Assembly (NCBI RefSeq): GCF_014171475.1
Contig: NZ_CP048817.1
Span: forward strand, 2,914,001-2,978,000
Direction of reading: 5' to 3'
Source: Sphingomonas sp. So64.6b
GTDB taxonomy: Bacteria; Pseudomonadota; Alphaproteobacteria; Sphingomonadales; Sphingomonadaceae
Length of the DNA: 64,000 bases
The translations under genes were made by a program, and so were the position numbers. A model generated the notes under the pieces. That model did no database searches. It saw only the letters and a program-made list of their open reading frames with translations, and had not been told where the DNA came from. This document shows positions 1 through 9,284 of the stretch, piece by piece. Each line of letters begins with the position of its first letter. The first letter of the stretch is position 1.

Positions 1-336
1 CCCGTGGGGTTCGAGCTCGCCGCTTTCTGGTCGGACTCGACCGAGCGGTTCGAAAGCGGGTTGCGGCAGGAACATGCAATGCTGCGCGCTTCGCCGGTCG
101 GCCTGAAGCGGCTTGCCCGGCTGGGCGGTTATGCGGTTCGCGCTGTGCAAACCGCCGGGCCGGTGGAGGAGGATGGGTGGGTCCGGCTCAGCCTGCCGGT
201 CGAACGGCCTGAACAGGCGGCGCTCGACCTGCTCGCCATTGGGCCGGAGATCGAGGTGATCGATCCGCCGGCATTGCGTGCGGCGTTGCATGAACTGGCC
301 GGGCAGATGATCGACCGCACCGCGCCGCAGGTTTGA
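1..336 (+). CDS. WYL-domain transcriptional regulator, C-terminal part (5' end outside window)
   Basis: The reading frame is open from the first base and ends at a TGA at 334-336, so only about the last 110 residues are present. The sequence (GFELAAFWSDSTERFESGL, then a WVRLSLPVE strand and an ALDLLAIGPEIEVIDPPALR block) matches the C-terminal WYL and WCX extension of YafY/DeoR-like regulators, which sense ligands or nucleic acid and control transcription through an N-terminal helix-turn-helix. That DNA-binding part would lie upstream of the window. The regulon is unknown. The family call is from recognition of the C-terminal pattern only. Confidence 0.7.
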   Translation, partial: PVGFELAAFWSDSTERFESGLRQEHAMLRASPVGLKRLARLGGYAVRAVQTAGPVEEDGWVRLSLPVERPEQAALDLLAIGPEIEVIDPPALRAALHELAGQMIDRTAPQV

Positions 337-340
337 CCGG

Positions 341-922
341 TTACATGATCCCCGTCACGGCACGCCGCCGCCCCGCCGCACCGAGTTCGAACAGCCCATA
401 ACCACCGACCGCAAGCACGAACAGCCAGCCCCACATCTGCGTCCAGAGCGGGAAATCACCATCGTCGAGCGGTTTTGCCCGCTTGATCCCGACTTGCCGC
501 AGATAGTCGTCGGTGATCGGCGCCACGACGAACTCACCGCCATTCTCGTAATAGATGACATGGCCATGCTGTTTGCGGACAATGAACGGCATCGCCGCGA
601 GGTCCTTCTCATAGAAGGAATAGCCATATCTGAGCGGTGGCCTCTCGTCGGTCAGGTCGGTGATCGGGACATTCATCGGGATCGTCCGCTGACGGCCGAG
701 TTTGCGGATGTGGATGCCATAGCCATCGATCGCCCGTGCATAATCCGGCGGCAGATCGCGATCGGCGATGCGCGCGCCGGGCAGCACGCCCGACTGAGTA
801 CCGATCAATCCCGGCCGCCGCGACAGGACGATCGTCGTCGCGACCGCCAATATCAATATACCGAGGAGCACAGCGCGAATGGTCGCGTCCCGCTTGATCA
901 CCGGATCGTCTTTTATCGCCAT
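341..922 (-). CDS. Hypothetical membrane protein downstream of flotillin
   Basis: A protein of about 193 residues with a hydrophobic segment near the N-terminus (AVLLGILILAVATTIVLS) and a second near the C-terminus (MWGWLFVLAVGGYGLFELG), with about 130 soluble residues between them. I chose the ATG at 922 because a GGGGGGAAGCAGG purine run lies just upstream; a TTG at 955 gives a slightly longer form. I do not recognise a family. It lies 58 bp downstream of the flotillin gene on the same strand, so it may be co-transcribed and act at the same membrane. A role in membrane microdomains is inference only. Confidence 0.65.
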   Translation of the reverse strand: MAIKDDPVIKRDATIRAVLLGILILAVATTIVLSRRPGLIGTQSGVLPGARIADRDLPPDYARAIDGYGIHIRKLGRQRTIPMNVPITDLTDERPPLRYGYSFYEKDLAAMPFIVRKQHGHVIYYENGGEFVVAPITDDYLRQVGIKRAKPLDDGDFPLWTQMWGWLFVLAVGGYGLFELGAAGRRRAVTGIM

Positions 923-980
923 CGTCCTGCTTCCCCCCGGAATTTCCGACTTCAAGTTGATCTGCGGATCGGAGGCGTCG

Positions 981-2690
981 TCACTCCTCCTCTGACGCGG
1001 CGGCGGCGGCGGGCGCGATCACCGACGCGATGATCGGTGCCGCCGACGTAGCCGCGACCGACCGGGTCATCGCCTCGAGCGACGATCCGTCGATGCCCAG
1101 TTCCTTCATCAGCCCATCGATCAGCGGCGCCTGGGCACGGTAGCGCAGCGCCGCCGAGACCGCCGAATTGGCGAGGTTGCCATTCCCGCCATCGCCGTCG
1201 ATCGCCACGCCGGCGCCACCATTGCCTTGCAGCCCTTCGACCTGAACGATCTTGATGCTGTCGATCGACTCCATCGGCCGTGCCGCTTCGCGGATCAGTT
1301 CCGGCAGCACCTTGAGCAAGGCGAGCTTGGTCGCCATCGACACTTGGTCGGACGAGAGCAGGTTCGCCGCCTCGTTGACCGCGCGCTGGCCCGCCGCCTC
1401 GACCTCGAAGCGGACCCGGTCGCCTTCGGCCTTGAGCTTGGCGGCTTCCGCTTCGCTCTCGGCGGTCAGGCGCACCGCTTCACCGCGGTTGGCGGCGGCG
1501 TGCTTCTCGGCCTCGGCCTGGACCTTGATGCCGATCGCGGCGCGTTCGGCTTCGCGCGACGCGTCGATCAGCTCGATGCGCTTCTGGCGCTCGGCGATCT
1601 CGGTCTCGCGCGCGGTGCCGACCTGTTCCTCGGCGGCAACGGCTTCGGCGCGGGCCTTGTCGGCCTCGGCGCGCGACTGGCTTTCTTCGCGGCTCTTGTT
1701 CTGCACCGCGATCTGCTGCTCCTGCCGAGCGAGCGCGAGCGCCTGTTCCTGTGCGATCTGCGCTTCCTTGACCGCGCGGTCGGCTTCGATCTGCGAGCTG
1801 TCGACCTTCTGCTTGGCCTCGATCTTCGCCTGATCCGCCTCGCGCGTGCGCAAAGCCTGTTCGCGCGCAACTTCGGACGCCTGGCCGGCGCGTTTCAATT
1901 CGATCTCGCGCTCCTGTTCGAGCCGGGCGAACTCGGTATCGCGGCCGATCAGGAACGACTGGCGCTCAGCCTCGAGATTCTTGGTCTCGATCTGGATCCG
2001 CGTGTCCTGCTCGATATCGTTGCGTGCTTTCTTGCGCAGTTCGATCTGCTCGGTCAGCTTGGTCAAGCCTTCGGCATCGAACGCGTTGTTGGCGTTGAAA
2101 TGCTCGATCGAGGTCTGGTCGAGCCCGGTCAGCGAGACGGATTCGAGCTCCAGGCCGTTCATCGCCAGATCGGCGGACGATACCTGCTGCACCTTCTGCA
2201 CGAAATCGGCACGCTGTTCGTGCAGCTGGTTCATCGTCATGCCCGCCGCGACCGAGCGCAGCGCGTCGACGAACTTGCCCTCGACCAGTTCCTTCAGCGC
2301 ATCCGGGTGCATGGTGCGCATGCCGAGCGTCTGCGCGGCGGTCGCGATCGACTGGGCGTCGGGACGCACGCGGACGTAGAATTCCGCCTTCACATCGATG
2401 CGCAACCGATCGAGCGTGATCAGCGCGTCGGTGTTCTTGCGCTCGACCGCGAGCCGCACCGTGTTCATGTTGACCGGCATGGTTTCATGGAACACCGGCA
2501 GCACCAGCGCGCCGCCGTTGATCACGACCTTCTCGCCGCCGAAGCCGGTGCGCACGAAGCCGATCTCCTTCGAGGCACGCTTGTAGAGCTTGGCGAGGAT
2601 CATGCTGAGGATGATCGCCAGGACCAAGAAGATCCCGGGATAGACCAGATACGGGATGACCGAACTCGACTGGGCAACGACGTCGTTCAT
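981..2690 (-). CDS. Flotillin family (SPFH/band 7) membrane scaffold protein
   Basis: A 569-residue protein with one N-terminal transmembrane helix (about residues 12-33, VIPYLVYPGIFLVLAIILSM), an SPFH/band 7 domain (about 40-220), then a long Ala/Glu-rich coiled coil (about 220-450) with many EAxxAA-type repeats, and an Ala-rich tail. This is the architecture of flotillin/YqiK proteins, which oligomerise at the inner membrane and organise ordered microdomains. The preceding gene (2696-3307) ends only 5 bp upstream and encodes the OB-fold partner typical of YqiJ-YqiK pairs, so the two form an operon. Length and domain order are normal. Confidence 0.92.
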   Translation of the reverse strand: MNDVVAQSSSVIPYLVYPGIFLVLAIILSMILAKLYKRASKEIGFVRTGFGGEKVVINGGALVLPVFHETMPVNMNTVRLAVERKNTDALITLDRLRIDVKAEFYVRVRPDAQSIATAAQTLGMRTMHPDALKELVEGKFVDALRSVAAGMTMNQLHEQRADFVQKVQQVSSADLAMNGLELESVSLTGLDQTSIEHFNANNAFDAEGLTKLTEQIELRKKARNDIEQDTRIQIETKNLEAERQSFLIGRDTEFARLEQEREIELKRAGQASEVAREQALRTREADQAKIEAKQKVDSSQIEADRAVKEAQIAQEQALALARQEQQIAVQNKSREESQSRAEADKARAEAVAAEEQVGTARETEIAERQKRIELIDASREAERAAIGIKVQAEAEKHAAANRGEAVRLTAESEAEAAKLKAEGDRVRFEVEAAGQRAVNEAANLLSSDQVSMATKLALLKVLPELIREAARPMESIDSIKIVQVEGLQGNGGAGVAIDGDGGNGNLANSAVSAALRYRAQAPLIDGLMKELGIDGSSLEAMTRSVAATSAAPIIASVIAPAAAAASEEE

Positions 2691-2695
2691 GAAAC

Positions 2696-3307
2696 TCAGA
2701 CTCCGATATACGGCAGGCGATGGTCGCCGCGGGAAATGGCACGAAAGATCTGGTCCTCGCGGCGCACGAGCAGGATACGCTCGCCCTCCTCAAAGACCTG
2801 GTCGGGCGCGTTGGGCTCGACCATGACGTAATGGGCCTGGCCATGCTCGTCCTCGACCCGCGCGCGGGCGGGCGAGCCATGGGCGGCGCGGCCAGTGACG
2901 ATGCTGCCCGTCTCGCCGACTAGGTCGTCGAGCGAGATGGCGGTGGTGTGATCGCGCGGCAGGATGCGCGCGAGACCGCGCGCGGCGAGACCGGTCGCGG
3001 GTAGCGCGGCGGCAAGCGCCGCGGGAATCGCAAACCACGGATCGAGCAACGCGCCGCTGCTGTCATGGATCGCCTGCTGCCCGATCAGCCCGATAATGCC
3101 GAACAGCGCGAGGAACACCACCAGCAGCATAAGCAAGGGCAACCGCCCGACGCCGAGCCAGCTGAGCAAGTCCGGGTGCGAATCGAAATCGCCATCGATA
3201 TGGGCGTCATGGCCGAGCCCGACCATCTGCACGACGCCGATCAACAGCATCAGGACGATGGCCGAAACGAAGACGAAATTTTCCGGCGCCCCGAGAAACG
3301 CTAACAT
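2696..3307 (-). CDS. YqiJ/NfeD-like membrane protein with C-terminal OB fold
   Basis: A 203-residue protein with an N-terminal transmembrane helix (FVFVSAIVLMLLIGVVQMVG), a second hydrophobic region near residues 50-75 (PLLMLLVVFLALFGIIGLIG), a third around residues 90-110, and a C-terminal beta-rich segment (LVGETGSIVTGRAAHGSPARA, then ERILLVRREDQIFRAI) that fits the OB-fold of YqiJ/NfeD proteins. Such proteins accompany flotillins and are thought to assist their assembly. It is the first gene of a three-gene minus-strand run (this gene, flotillin, membrane protein). The start is the ATG at 3307. Confidence 0.85.
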   Translation of the reverse strand: MLAFLGAPENFVFVSAIVLMLLIGVVQMVGLGHDAHIDGDFDSHPDLLSWLGVGRLPLLMLLVVFLALFGIIGLIGQQAIHDSSGALLDPWFAIPAALAAALPATGLAARGLARILPRDHTTAISLDDLVGETGSIVTGRAAHGSPARARVEDEHGQAHYVMVEPNAPDQVFEEGERILLVRREDQIFRAISRGDHRLPYIGV

Positions 3308-3389
3308 GCCACCCTGCCCATGGCAGCGATTGTAATGGCCTGTACGGGGCGCGCTACCGAAATCGGACCGGTTATGGCGATTCAGATGG

Positions 3390-4415
3390 TTAGCGAAACC
3401 TCCTCTCGCCCAAGCCCTCCATCACCAGCACGATCTTGCCGACGTGATCGCCCGCCTCCATCCGCTCATGTGCCGCCGGCGCGTCCGCCAGCGGGAAGGT
3501 CTTGTCGATCACCGGCTTCAACCGACCCGCCTCGACATGCGGCCATACCGTGCGCGCCAGTTCGTCCGCGACCAAGCTCTTGAACGCAGTATCGCGCGGG
3601 CGCAGCGTCGATCCAGTCAGCGTCAAGCGGCGGCGCATGATCTCGAAGATCGGGATCGTCGCGGTCAGGCCGCCCTGTACCGCGATCGAGACGTGGCGGC
3701 CATCATCGGCGAGACACTGCATGTTGCGCGGCAGATAATCGCCACCGACCATGTCGAGCACCACCGCGCAACCCCCGCCGCCAGTGATCGTCTTCACCTC
3801 GGCGACGAAGTCCTGCGTTTTGTAATTGATCGCATGATCCGCGCCGAGCGCCTTTGCCGCGGCGCATTTCTCGTCCGATCCGGCGGTGACGATGATCGTC
3901 AGGTCGAACAGATTGGCGAGCGCGATCGCCATCGTGCCGATGCCGCTGGTGCCGCCATGGACCAGCACCACATCGCCCTCCGACGCATAACCGCGCTCGA
4001 ACAAATTGGTCCACACGGTGAACAGCGTCTCGGGCATTGCCGCGGCTTCGACCATCGACAGCGCTTCGGGCACCGGCAGGCACTGGCCCCAGGGCGCGAC
4101 GGCGTAATCGGCATAGGCGCCGCCGCTGATCAGCGCGCAGACCGGCTGGCCGAGCGCCTCGGCCATGACACCTTCCCCAAGCGCGACGACGGTACCGGAT
4201 ATCTCCATGCCAAGGATCGACGGTGCGCCGGGCGGCGGCGGATACAGCCCTTTGCGCTGCATCACTTCGGGCCGGTTGACCCCGGCCGCCGCGACACGAA
4301 CCAGCACTTCGTCGGGACCGGGCACCGGCACCGGGCGCTGGACCAGGACCATGACCTCCGGCCCGCCGGGCGCCTCCGGATCGATCGCATTCATCATCGT
4401 CGGAATGCCATTCAT
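3390..4415 (-). CDS. NAD(P)H-quinone oxidoreductase, MDR superfamily (PIG3-like)
   Basis: A 341-residue medium-chain dehydrogenase/reductase without the structural zinc cysteines. The N-terminal GroES-like part carries RPVPVPGPDEVLVRVAAAGVNRPEV; the Rossmann part carries the nucleotide motif VHGGTSGIGTMAIALA near residue 150. This matches the PIG3/TP53I3 quinone oxidoreductase group, which reduces quinones with NADPH in the cytoplasm. The ATG at 4415 or at 4394 could start translation; I keep the longer form. It is transcribed alone, divergently from the DUF1192 gene. Confidence 0.88.
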   Translation of the reverse strand: MNGIPTMMNAIDPEAPGGPEVMVLVQRPVPVPGPDEVLVRVAAAGVNRPEVMQRKGLYPPPPGAPSILGMEISGTVVALGEGVMAEALGQPVCALISGGAYADYAVAPWGQCLPVPEALSMVEAAAMPETLFTVWTNLFERGYASEGDVVLVHGGTSGIGTMAIALANLFDLTIIVTAGSDEKCAAAKALGADHAINYKTQDFVAEVKTITGGGGCAVVLDMVGGDYLPRNMQCLADDGRHVSIAVQGGLTATIPIFEIMRRRLTLTGSTLRPRDTAFKSLVADELARTVWPHVEAGRLKPVIDKTFPLADAPAAHERMEAGDHVGKIVLVMEGLGERRFR

Positions 4416-4631
4416 CGACTTACCCGCTGTTATAGTGCTGAGACTGAACCTGAATGCCGAAGAAGCAGTGCTAACTAGGGTCCACGATCATCGCTGGCAA
4501 TGCACGGGATCGTTTCGAAACGCGGTAAAACCCGGTGGTGAAGACCGCGTCCGTCAGCCCGCTGAGATGCTCGCGACCTTGCGCCGCCAGCGTCTTGACA
4601 TCCGGCCGTAGCAAGGCGACCTTCCTCCATT

Positions 4632-4829
4632 ATGGATTTGGACGAGATCCTTCCGAAAAGAGGCGGCGACCCGCTGGCCGAGCTGACCCGGCAGGATCTC
4701 GATCCGCTGTCGGTCGCCGAGCTTGAGGCGCGCATTGCCGCGCTGGAGGCGGAAATCGAACGCACGCGCGGAAAAATGCAACGCGCAGTTAACCATCGTG
4801 AAAGCGCCAACGAGTTATTCAAGCGATGA
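4632..4829 (+). CDS. DUF1192 domain small protein
   Basis: A 65-residue protein. The start MDLDEILPKR, the central PLAELTRQDLDPLSVAELEARIAALE and the predicted coiled coil EAEIERTRGKM match the DUF1192 family, which is short, almost confined to alphaproteobacteria and of unknown function. A Rho-independent terminator follows at 4837-4870, so it is probably a single-gene unit between the oxidoreductase and clpA. Confidence 0.85.
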   Translation: MDLDEILPKRGGDPLAELTRQDLDPLSVAELEARIAALEAEIERTRGKMQRAVNHRESANELFKR

Positions 4830-4836
4830 GCATTGG

Positions 4837-4870
4837 CGCTCCGGCAGGCTGGAAGAGCCGGGGCGTTTTT
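4837..4870 (+). terminator. Rho-independent terminator after the DUF1192 gene
   Basis: The arms CGCTCCGGC (4837-4845) and GCCGGGGCG (4857-4865) form a 9-bp stem with one G-T wobble, followed directly by TTTTT. It sits 7 bp after the stop codon. Confidence 0.7.
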
Positions 4871-4955
4871 CAAGTGCTTGATGCGGGCGTCTCGCCTTCC
4901 AACATTAGTGGAAAGGGCCGTCCGCATTCGTAGCGGCCCGCATGGAGTAATCTGA

Positions 4956-7274
4956 ATGCCTAGTTTCGCCTCCGCGCTCGAGACCACGCTTCATAAGGCG
5001 CTCGAAGCCGCGTCGTCGCGCCGCCATGAATATGCGACGCTGGAACATCTCCTGCTCGCGCTGGTCGATGACGAGCACGCCTCCAACGTCATGTCGTCAT
5101 GCGGCGTCGATCTCGGCGAGCTGAAAGCGACCGTCGCGCATTATCTCGATACCGAGCTCGAGGCGCTGAAGGTTGACGCCGCCACCGATCCCTCACCGAC
5201 CAGCGGTTTCCAGCGTGTCGTCCAGCGCGCGATCCTCCACGTCCAGTCTTCGGGCCGCGACGAAGTGACCGGCGCCAATGTGCTCGTCGCCCTGTTCAGC
5301 GAGCGCGAAAGCTATGCCGTCTATTTCCTCCAGCAGCAGGACATGAGCCGTCTCGATGCCGTCAGCTTCATCTCGCACGGCGTCGGCAAGGGCGGCGCAA
5401 TTCCCGAAGCGCGTGAAGTGAAGGGCGCGGAAGAGGAAAAGACGCAGAAGCCGGGCGGCGAGAAGGGTAAGAGCGAAAGCGCGCTCAAGCAATTCACTGT
5501 CGATCTCAACGAGAAAGCGAAGAACGGCAAGGTCGATCCGCTGATCGGGCGCGGACCCGAGGTCGATCGCACGGTGCAGATCCTGTGCCGCCGCTCGAAG
5601 AACAACCCGCTTTATGTCGGCGATCCCGGCGTCGGCAAGACCGCGATCGCCGAAGGTCTGGCGCGCAAGATCGTCGAGGGCGATGTGCCCGAGGTGCTGT
5701 TGCCCGCAGTAATCTATTCGCTCGACATGGGCGCATTGCTCGCCGGCACGCGTTATCGCGGCGATTTCGAGGAGCGGCTGAAGGCGGTCGTCAACGAGCT
5801 CGAAAAGCTGCCCGATGCGATCCTGTTCATCGACGAGATCCATACCGTGATCGGTGCCGGCGCGACCAGCGGCGGCGCAATGGACGCGTCGAACCTGCTG
5901 AAACCCGCTTTGTCGGGCGGCACGATCCGTTGCATCGGATCGACCACCTACAAGGAGTTCCGCAATCACTTTGAGAAGGACCGCGCGCTGCTGCGGCGCT
6001 TCCAGAAGATCGACGTCAATGAACCGACGATCGAGGACACGATCAAGATCCTGACGGGCTTGCGCACCGCGTTCGAGAATCATCACTCGGTCAAATACAC
6101 GCCCGACGCGATCAAGTCGGCGGTCGAGCTGTCGGCGCGTTACATCAATGACCGCAAGCTGCCCGACAAGGCGATCGACGTGATCGACGAGGTCGGTGCG
6201 ATGCAGATGCTGGTGGCGCCGAACAAGCGCAAGAAGACGATCACCACGCGCGAGATCGAAGCCGTGATCGCGACGATGGCGCGCATCCCGCCGAAATCGG
6301 TCTCGACCGACGACACCAAGGCGCTGGAAAGCCTGGAGACCGATCTCAAGCGCGTTGTGTTCGGACAGAATGCCGCGATCGAGAAGCTTGCGTCCGCGAT
6401 CAAGCTCAGCCGTGCGGGCTTGCGCGATCCCGACAAGCCGATCGGCAATTACCTGTTCACCGGCCCGACCGGCGTCGGCAAGACCGAAGTCGCCAAGCAG
6501 TTGGCCAGCATCATGGGCATCCCGCTGCAGCGTTTCGACATGTCGGAATATATGGAGCGTCACTCGGTCAGCCGGCTGATCGGCGCACCTCCCGGTTATG
6601 TCGGATACGACCAGGGCGGGTTGCTGACCGATGCAGTCGATCAGCAGCCGCATTCGGTGCTGCTGCTCGATGAGATCGAAAAGGCGCATCCCGACCTGTT
6701 CAACATCCTGTTGCAGGTGATGGACAACGGCAAGCTGACCGACCACCACGGCAAGACCGTCGATTTCAGGAACGTCATCCTGATCATGACGACCAATGCC
6801 GGGGCGTCCGACATGGCGCGTGAAACGCTTGGCTTCGGCCAGCTGTCGCGCGAAGGTGAGGACGAGCAGGCGGTGCAGAAGATGTTCACGCCGGAGTTCC
6901 GCAACCGGTTGGATGCGATCGTGCCGTTCAGCTATCTACCGACCGACGTGGTCGCGCGGGTGGTGGAGAAGTTCATCCTCCAGCTCGAACTGCAGCTCGC
7001 CGACCGCAATGTGCACATCACGCTCGACGACGAATCCAAGGCGTGGCTGACCACCAAGGGCTATGACAAGCTCTACGGCGCGCGCCCGATGGGCCGTTTG
7101 ATCCAGGAAAAGATCAAACAACCGCTCGCCGAGGAATTGCTGTTCGGCAAACTCGTCCATGGCGGCGAAGTGACGGTCAAGATGAAGGACGGCGCTTTGG
7201 TCTTCGAGATCACCGCGGCGGCACCGAAAAAGCCCCGCAAAAAGGGCAAGGCCGAAACCGTCAGCGCGAAATAA
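4956..7274 (+). CDS. clpA: ATP-dependent Clp protease ATP-binding subunit ClpA
   Basis: A 772-residue class I AAA+ unfoldase that feeds substrates to ClpP. Residues 1-140 are the Clp_N double repeat. The first ATPase has Walker [10 protein letters not shown] (about 222-230) and Walker [11 protein letters not shown] (about 288). The second has [14 protein letters not shown] (about 501-514) and [11 protein letters not shown] (about 567). The LGFG motif after ARET corresponds to the ClpP-docking loop. There is no long middle coiled coil, so it is ClpA and not ClpB. The adaptor gene clpS, often just upstream of clpA, is not in this window. A strong terminator follows at 7296. Confidence 0.97.
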   Translation: MPSFASALETTLHKALEAASSRRHEYATLEHLLLALVDDEHASNVMSSCGVDLGELKATVAHYLDTELEALKVDAATDPSPTSGFQRVVQRAILHVQSSGRDEVTGANVLVALFSERESYAVYFLQQQDMSRLDAVSFISHGVGKGGAIPEAREVKGAEEEKTQKPGGEKGKSESALKQFTVDLNEKAKNGKVDPLIGRGPEVDRTVQILCRRSKNNPLYVGDPGVGKTAIAEGLARKIVEGDVPEVLLPAVIYSLDMGALLAGTRYRGDFEERLKAVVNELEKLPDAILFIDEIHTVIGAGATSGGAMDASNLLKPALSGGTIRCIGSTTYKEFRNHFEKDRALLRRFQKIDVNEPTIEDTIKILTGLRTAFENHHSVKYTPDAIKSAVELSARYINDRKLPDKAIDVIDEVGAMQMLVAPNKRKKTITTREIEAVIATMARIPPKSVSTDDTKALESLETDLKRVVFGQNAAIEKLASAIKLSRAGLRDPDKPIGNYLFTGPTGVGKTEVAKQLASIMGIPLQRFDMSEYMERHSVSRLIGAPPGYVGYDQGGLLTDAVDQQPHSVLLLDEIEKAHPDLFNILLQVMDNGKLTDHHGKTVDFRNVILIMTTNAGASDMARETLGFGQLSREGEDEQAVQKMFTPEFRNRLDAIVPFSYLPTDVVARVVEKFILQLELQLADRNVHITLDDESKAWLTTKGYDKLYGARPMGRLIQEKIKQPLAEELLFGKLVHGGEVTVKMKDGALVFEITAAAPKKPRKKGKAETVSAK

Positions 7275-7295
7275 GATCGCGTATCAGCAATGCAG

Positions 7296-7323
7296 AAGGG
7301 CCGGGCGAGAGTCCGGCCCTTTT
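7296..7323 (+). terminator. Rho-independent terminator between clpA and the UrcA gene
   Basis: AAGGGCCGG (7296-7304) pairs perfectly with CCGGCCCTT (7313-7321) over an 8-base loop, followed by TT. The flanking genes converge, so it may work on both strands. Confidence 0.85.
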
Positions 7324-7324
7324 G

Positions 7325-7780
7325 CTATTGGCGATAATAAGCGACGGGCCCACCACCCGACCGCACCACCACGGTCACCGTCGTGCCGGGCGGTACCGCA
7401 TAGGTGACGGGCGGCGACGCGGGCGGTGGATAATAGGCCTGCACCGGCGCCGGCTCGCAACCCCGCCAGCCACAGGCGCGCAATTGCGCCGCGCGCTCGC
7501 GCGCCAGCCGGCGCATCCATTTATCCTGAGCGATCGCCCATGACGCCTGATCCTCGGTGCTTTCCCAGGCCTCGTCGCGGCAATCACGATCGCTGCCGCA
7601 CATCCGGTTCACGGTCCGGTCGACCCGGCGGTAAAGCTCGGCGATCCCCGCGCTGGTCGACAAGTCGAGATCGGCGGCGGCGACCACGACCTGCCGCGTT
7701 TCATAAGTGTCGCCCCAGCCGGCCTCGGCTGTGCCCGAAACGGCCGCAAGCGCAGCCACGATCAGCAATTTCCGCACCAT
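7325..7780 (-). CDS. UrcA family secreted protein
   Basis: A 151-residue protein with a signal peptide (MVRKLLIVAALAAVSGTAEA). The core TRQVVVAAADLDLSTSAGIAELYRRVD followed by a conserved Cys pattern (RMCGSDRDC) is the UrcA signature, a family seen in Caulobacter and sphingomonads with unknown function. The tail is Pro/Tyr-rich and unrelated to the core. It is likely periplasmic. It converges with clpA and shares a terminator region. Confidence 0.82.
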   Translation of the reverse strand: MVRKLLIVAALAAVSGTAEAGWGDTYETRQVVVAAADLDLSTSAGIAELYRRVDRTVNRMCGSDRDCRDEAWESTEDQASWAIAQDKWMRRLARERAAQLRACGWRGCEPAPVQAYYPPPASPPVTYAVPPGTTVTVVVRSGGGPVAYYRQ

Positions 7781-7906
7781 GTCCGACTCCCCGGATTATG
7801 ATGGTTAACATTAGGCGCCAGACGACGGCGAATGACAAGCTGTCCTGAGCGCCCAGTCTCTCCTTCGGGTCTCGGATCTGGACAGACTTGAGCGGCCAAG
7901 GAGGCC

Positions 7907-8254
7907 TTGGCCATGCCGTTCAGCATCGATCAAGCTGACCAGGTTCAGCCTCAGCATTCATTTGATGGCGGGAGTGGCGCGACATGCGGAAATCCGGCGG
8001 TCAACCTGCCGCTGCCCGATTTCACCGCGGAGAGCCTGGCGCGAGTGATCGGCCCCGATACGAGCCGGCCGATCTACATCTATTGCAACAATAATTTCCG
8101 CAACAATTTCGCCCCGGTGGTGACCAAGTCGCGGCCCTTGGCGCTCAATATCCAGACCTTCGTCAATCTGGTCGGCTATGGATACAAGCAGGTCTGGGAA
8201 CTCGGCGAAGCGGTCGACATGAATGATCCGGCGATCGGCTGGGTCGAGAGCTAG
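7907..8254 (+). pseudogene. Truncated rhodanese-like protein (N-terminal half lost)
   Basis: From residue about 27 on, the reading frame (AVNLPLPDFTAESLARVIG, then RPIYIYCNNNFRNN) looks like the C-terminal half of a secreted rhodanese-like protein, with an active-site cysteine loop of the form C-N-N-N. The first 25 residues (MAMPFSIDQADQ...) do not resemble a signal peptide or the first half of the rhodanese fold, and none of the three frames upstream carries it. I read this as a 5'-deleted remnant. It could still be translated as a 115-residue protein. The family call comes from memory of rhodanese patterns. Confidence 0.55.
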
Positions 8255-8276
8255 GGCAGGAGGCCTATTTCTTCGG

Positions 8277-9065
8277 CTACGCGGCAAGTCGCCCGCTCGA
8301 TCCGGAGACCCGTTCGTCAGCGCGCAGCGTCAACACCGACACACCGGACGCCGTAACGGCGACGGTGTGTTCGAACTGCGCGGAAAGCGACCCGTCGCTG
8401 GTCACGACCGTCCAGCCGTCAGCCTCGGTCCTTACGCTCCGTCGACCTCGATTGAGCATCGGTTCGATCGTGAAGACCATGCCCTCGCGCAGCGCGAGGC
8501 CAGTTCCCGGCTTCCCGAAATGCAGGATCTGCGGTTCCTCATGCATCTCCCGGCCGATGCCGTGGCCGCAATATTCACGAACTACGGAATAGCCGTTTCG
8601 CTTGGCATGTCGCTCGATCGCCCAGCCAATGTCTCCAAGCCGCGCGCCCGGGCGGACCGCGCGGATGCCCATCCACATTGCTTCGTAGCTGGTTCGGACC
8701 AGCCTCCTGGCGGCTGGGGTCACCTCACCGACAAGATAGGTTTTGCTGGAATCCGCGATATAGCCGTTCTTCTCGAGCGTGATGTCGAAATTGACGATGT
8801 CGCCGTCCCGAAGCACCTCCGATGACGATGGAACGCCGTGGCAGACGACGTGGTTCACCGAGGAATTCAACACAAAGCCGTAGCCGTACTGGCCTTTGCT
8901 CGCGGGCCGGGCGTGGAGATCGTCGACGATGAAACGCTCGACCATTTGATCGATCTGAAGTGTCGACATGCCGGCGAGCGCGGTTCGATCCAGCAGCTCG
9001 AATACGGACGCCAGCAGCCGGCCGGATTCGGCCAGCAACGCCAGTTCCTCAGGCTGCTTCGTCAT
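8277..9065 (-). CDS. map: Type I methionyl aminopeptidase (accessory copy)
   Basis: A 262-residue enzyme that removes the initiator methionine from new proteins. All pita-bread metalloprotease ligands are present: H76 in CHGVP, D94 in NFDITL, D105 in IADSS, H168 in CGHGIG, E201 in FTIEPM and E232 in FEHTV. There is no N-terminal zinc or SH3 extension. Around the second Asp the sequence reads NGYIADSS where housekeeping enzymes usually read DGxHGDTS, which marks a divergent branch. It overlaps the upstream ParD-like gene by 17 bp and is co-transcribed with it, so it is probably a second map and not the essential one. Confidence 0.9.
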   Translation of the reverse strand: MTKQPEELALLAESGRLLASVFELLDRTALAGMSTLQIDQMVERFIVDDLHARPASKGQYGYGFVLNSSVNHVVCHGVPSSSEVLRDGDIVNFDITLEKNGYIADSSKTYLVGEVTPAARRLVRTSYEAMWMGIRAVRPGARLGDIGWAIERHAKRNGYSVVREYCGHGIGREMHEEPQILHFGKPGTGLALREGMVFTIEPMLNRGRRSVRTEADGWTVVTSDGSLSAQFEHTVAVTASGVSVLTLRADERVSGSSGRLAA

Positions 9066-9273
9066 GCTTTACCAGTGCCAATGGTTGCGCCGAAACGCCT
9101 GCCGACCTGAGTTCGCGCTCGATGATCTCGGCGAAACCGAGCGTCGGATTGGTCTCGCACAGCATGCCGACTTTGATCCAATAGGCGGCCTGCGCATTGA
9201 TCGACCGAAACGACACCTTGCTCGCCCGGCGCACCTGGTCGTGCAGATCATCATCTATGTTCACGATGCCCAT
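9049..9273 (-). CDS. ParD-like antitoxin family protein
   Basis: A 74-residue protein (MGIVNIDDDLHDQVRRAS, then RSINAQAAYWIKVGMLCE). It matches the ParD_like family: a ribbon-helix-helix type N-terminal strand followed by two helices, as in DNA-binding antitoxins. I chose the ATG at 9273, which has an AGAGGGA ribosome site; longer forms would run through the palindromic promoter. The next gene is map, with a 17-bp overlap. No ParE-like toxin is nearby. It probably represses its own promoter (9285-9320). Confidence 0.75.
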   Translation of the reverse strand: MGIVNIDDDLHDQVRRASKVSFRSINAQAAYWIKVGMLCETNPTLGFAEIIERELRSAGVSAQPLALVKHDEAA

Positions 9274-9284
9274 GCGAGTCCCTC

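Noticed and set aside
1227..2831. Long plus-strand open frame opposite the flotillin gene
   Set aside because: It is a GC-skew shadow. The minus-strand frame has a membrane helix, SPFH domain and coiled coil; the plus-strand translation has none.
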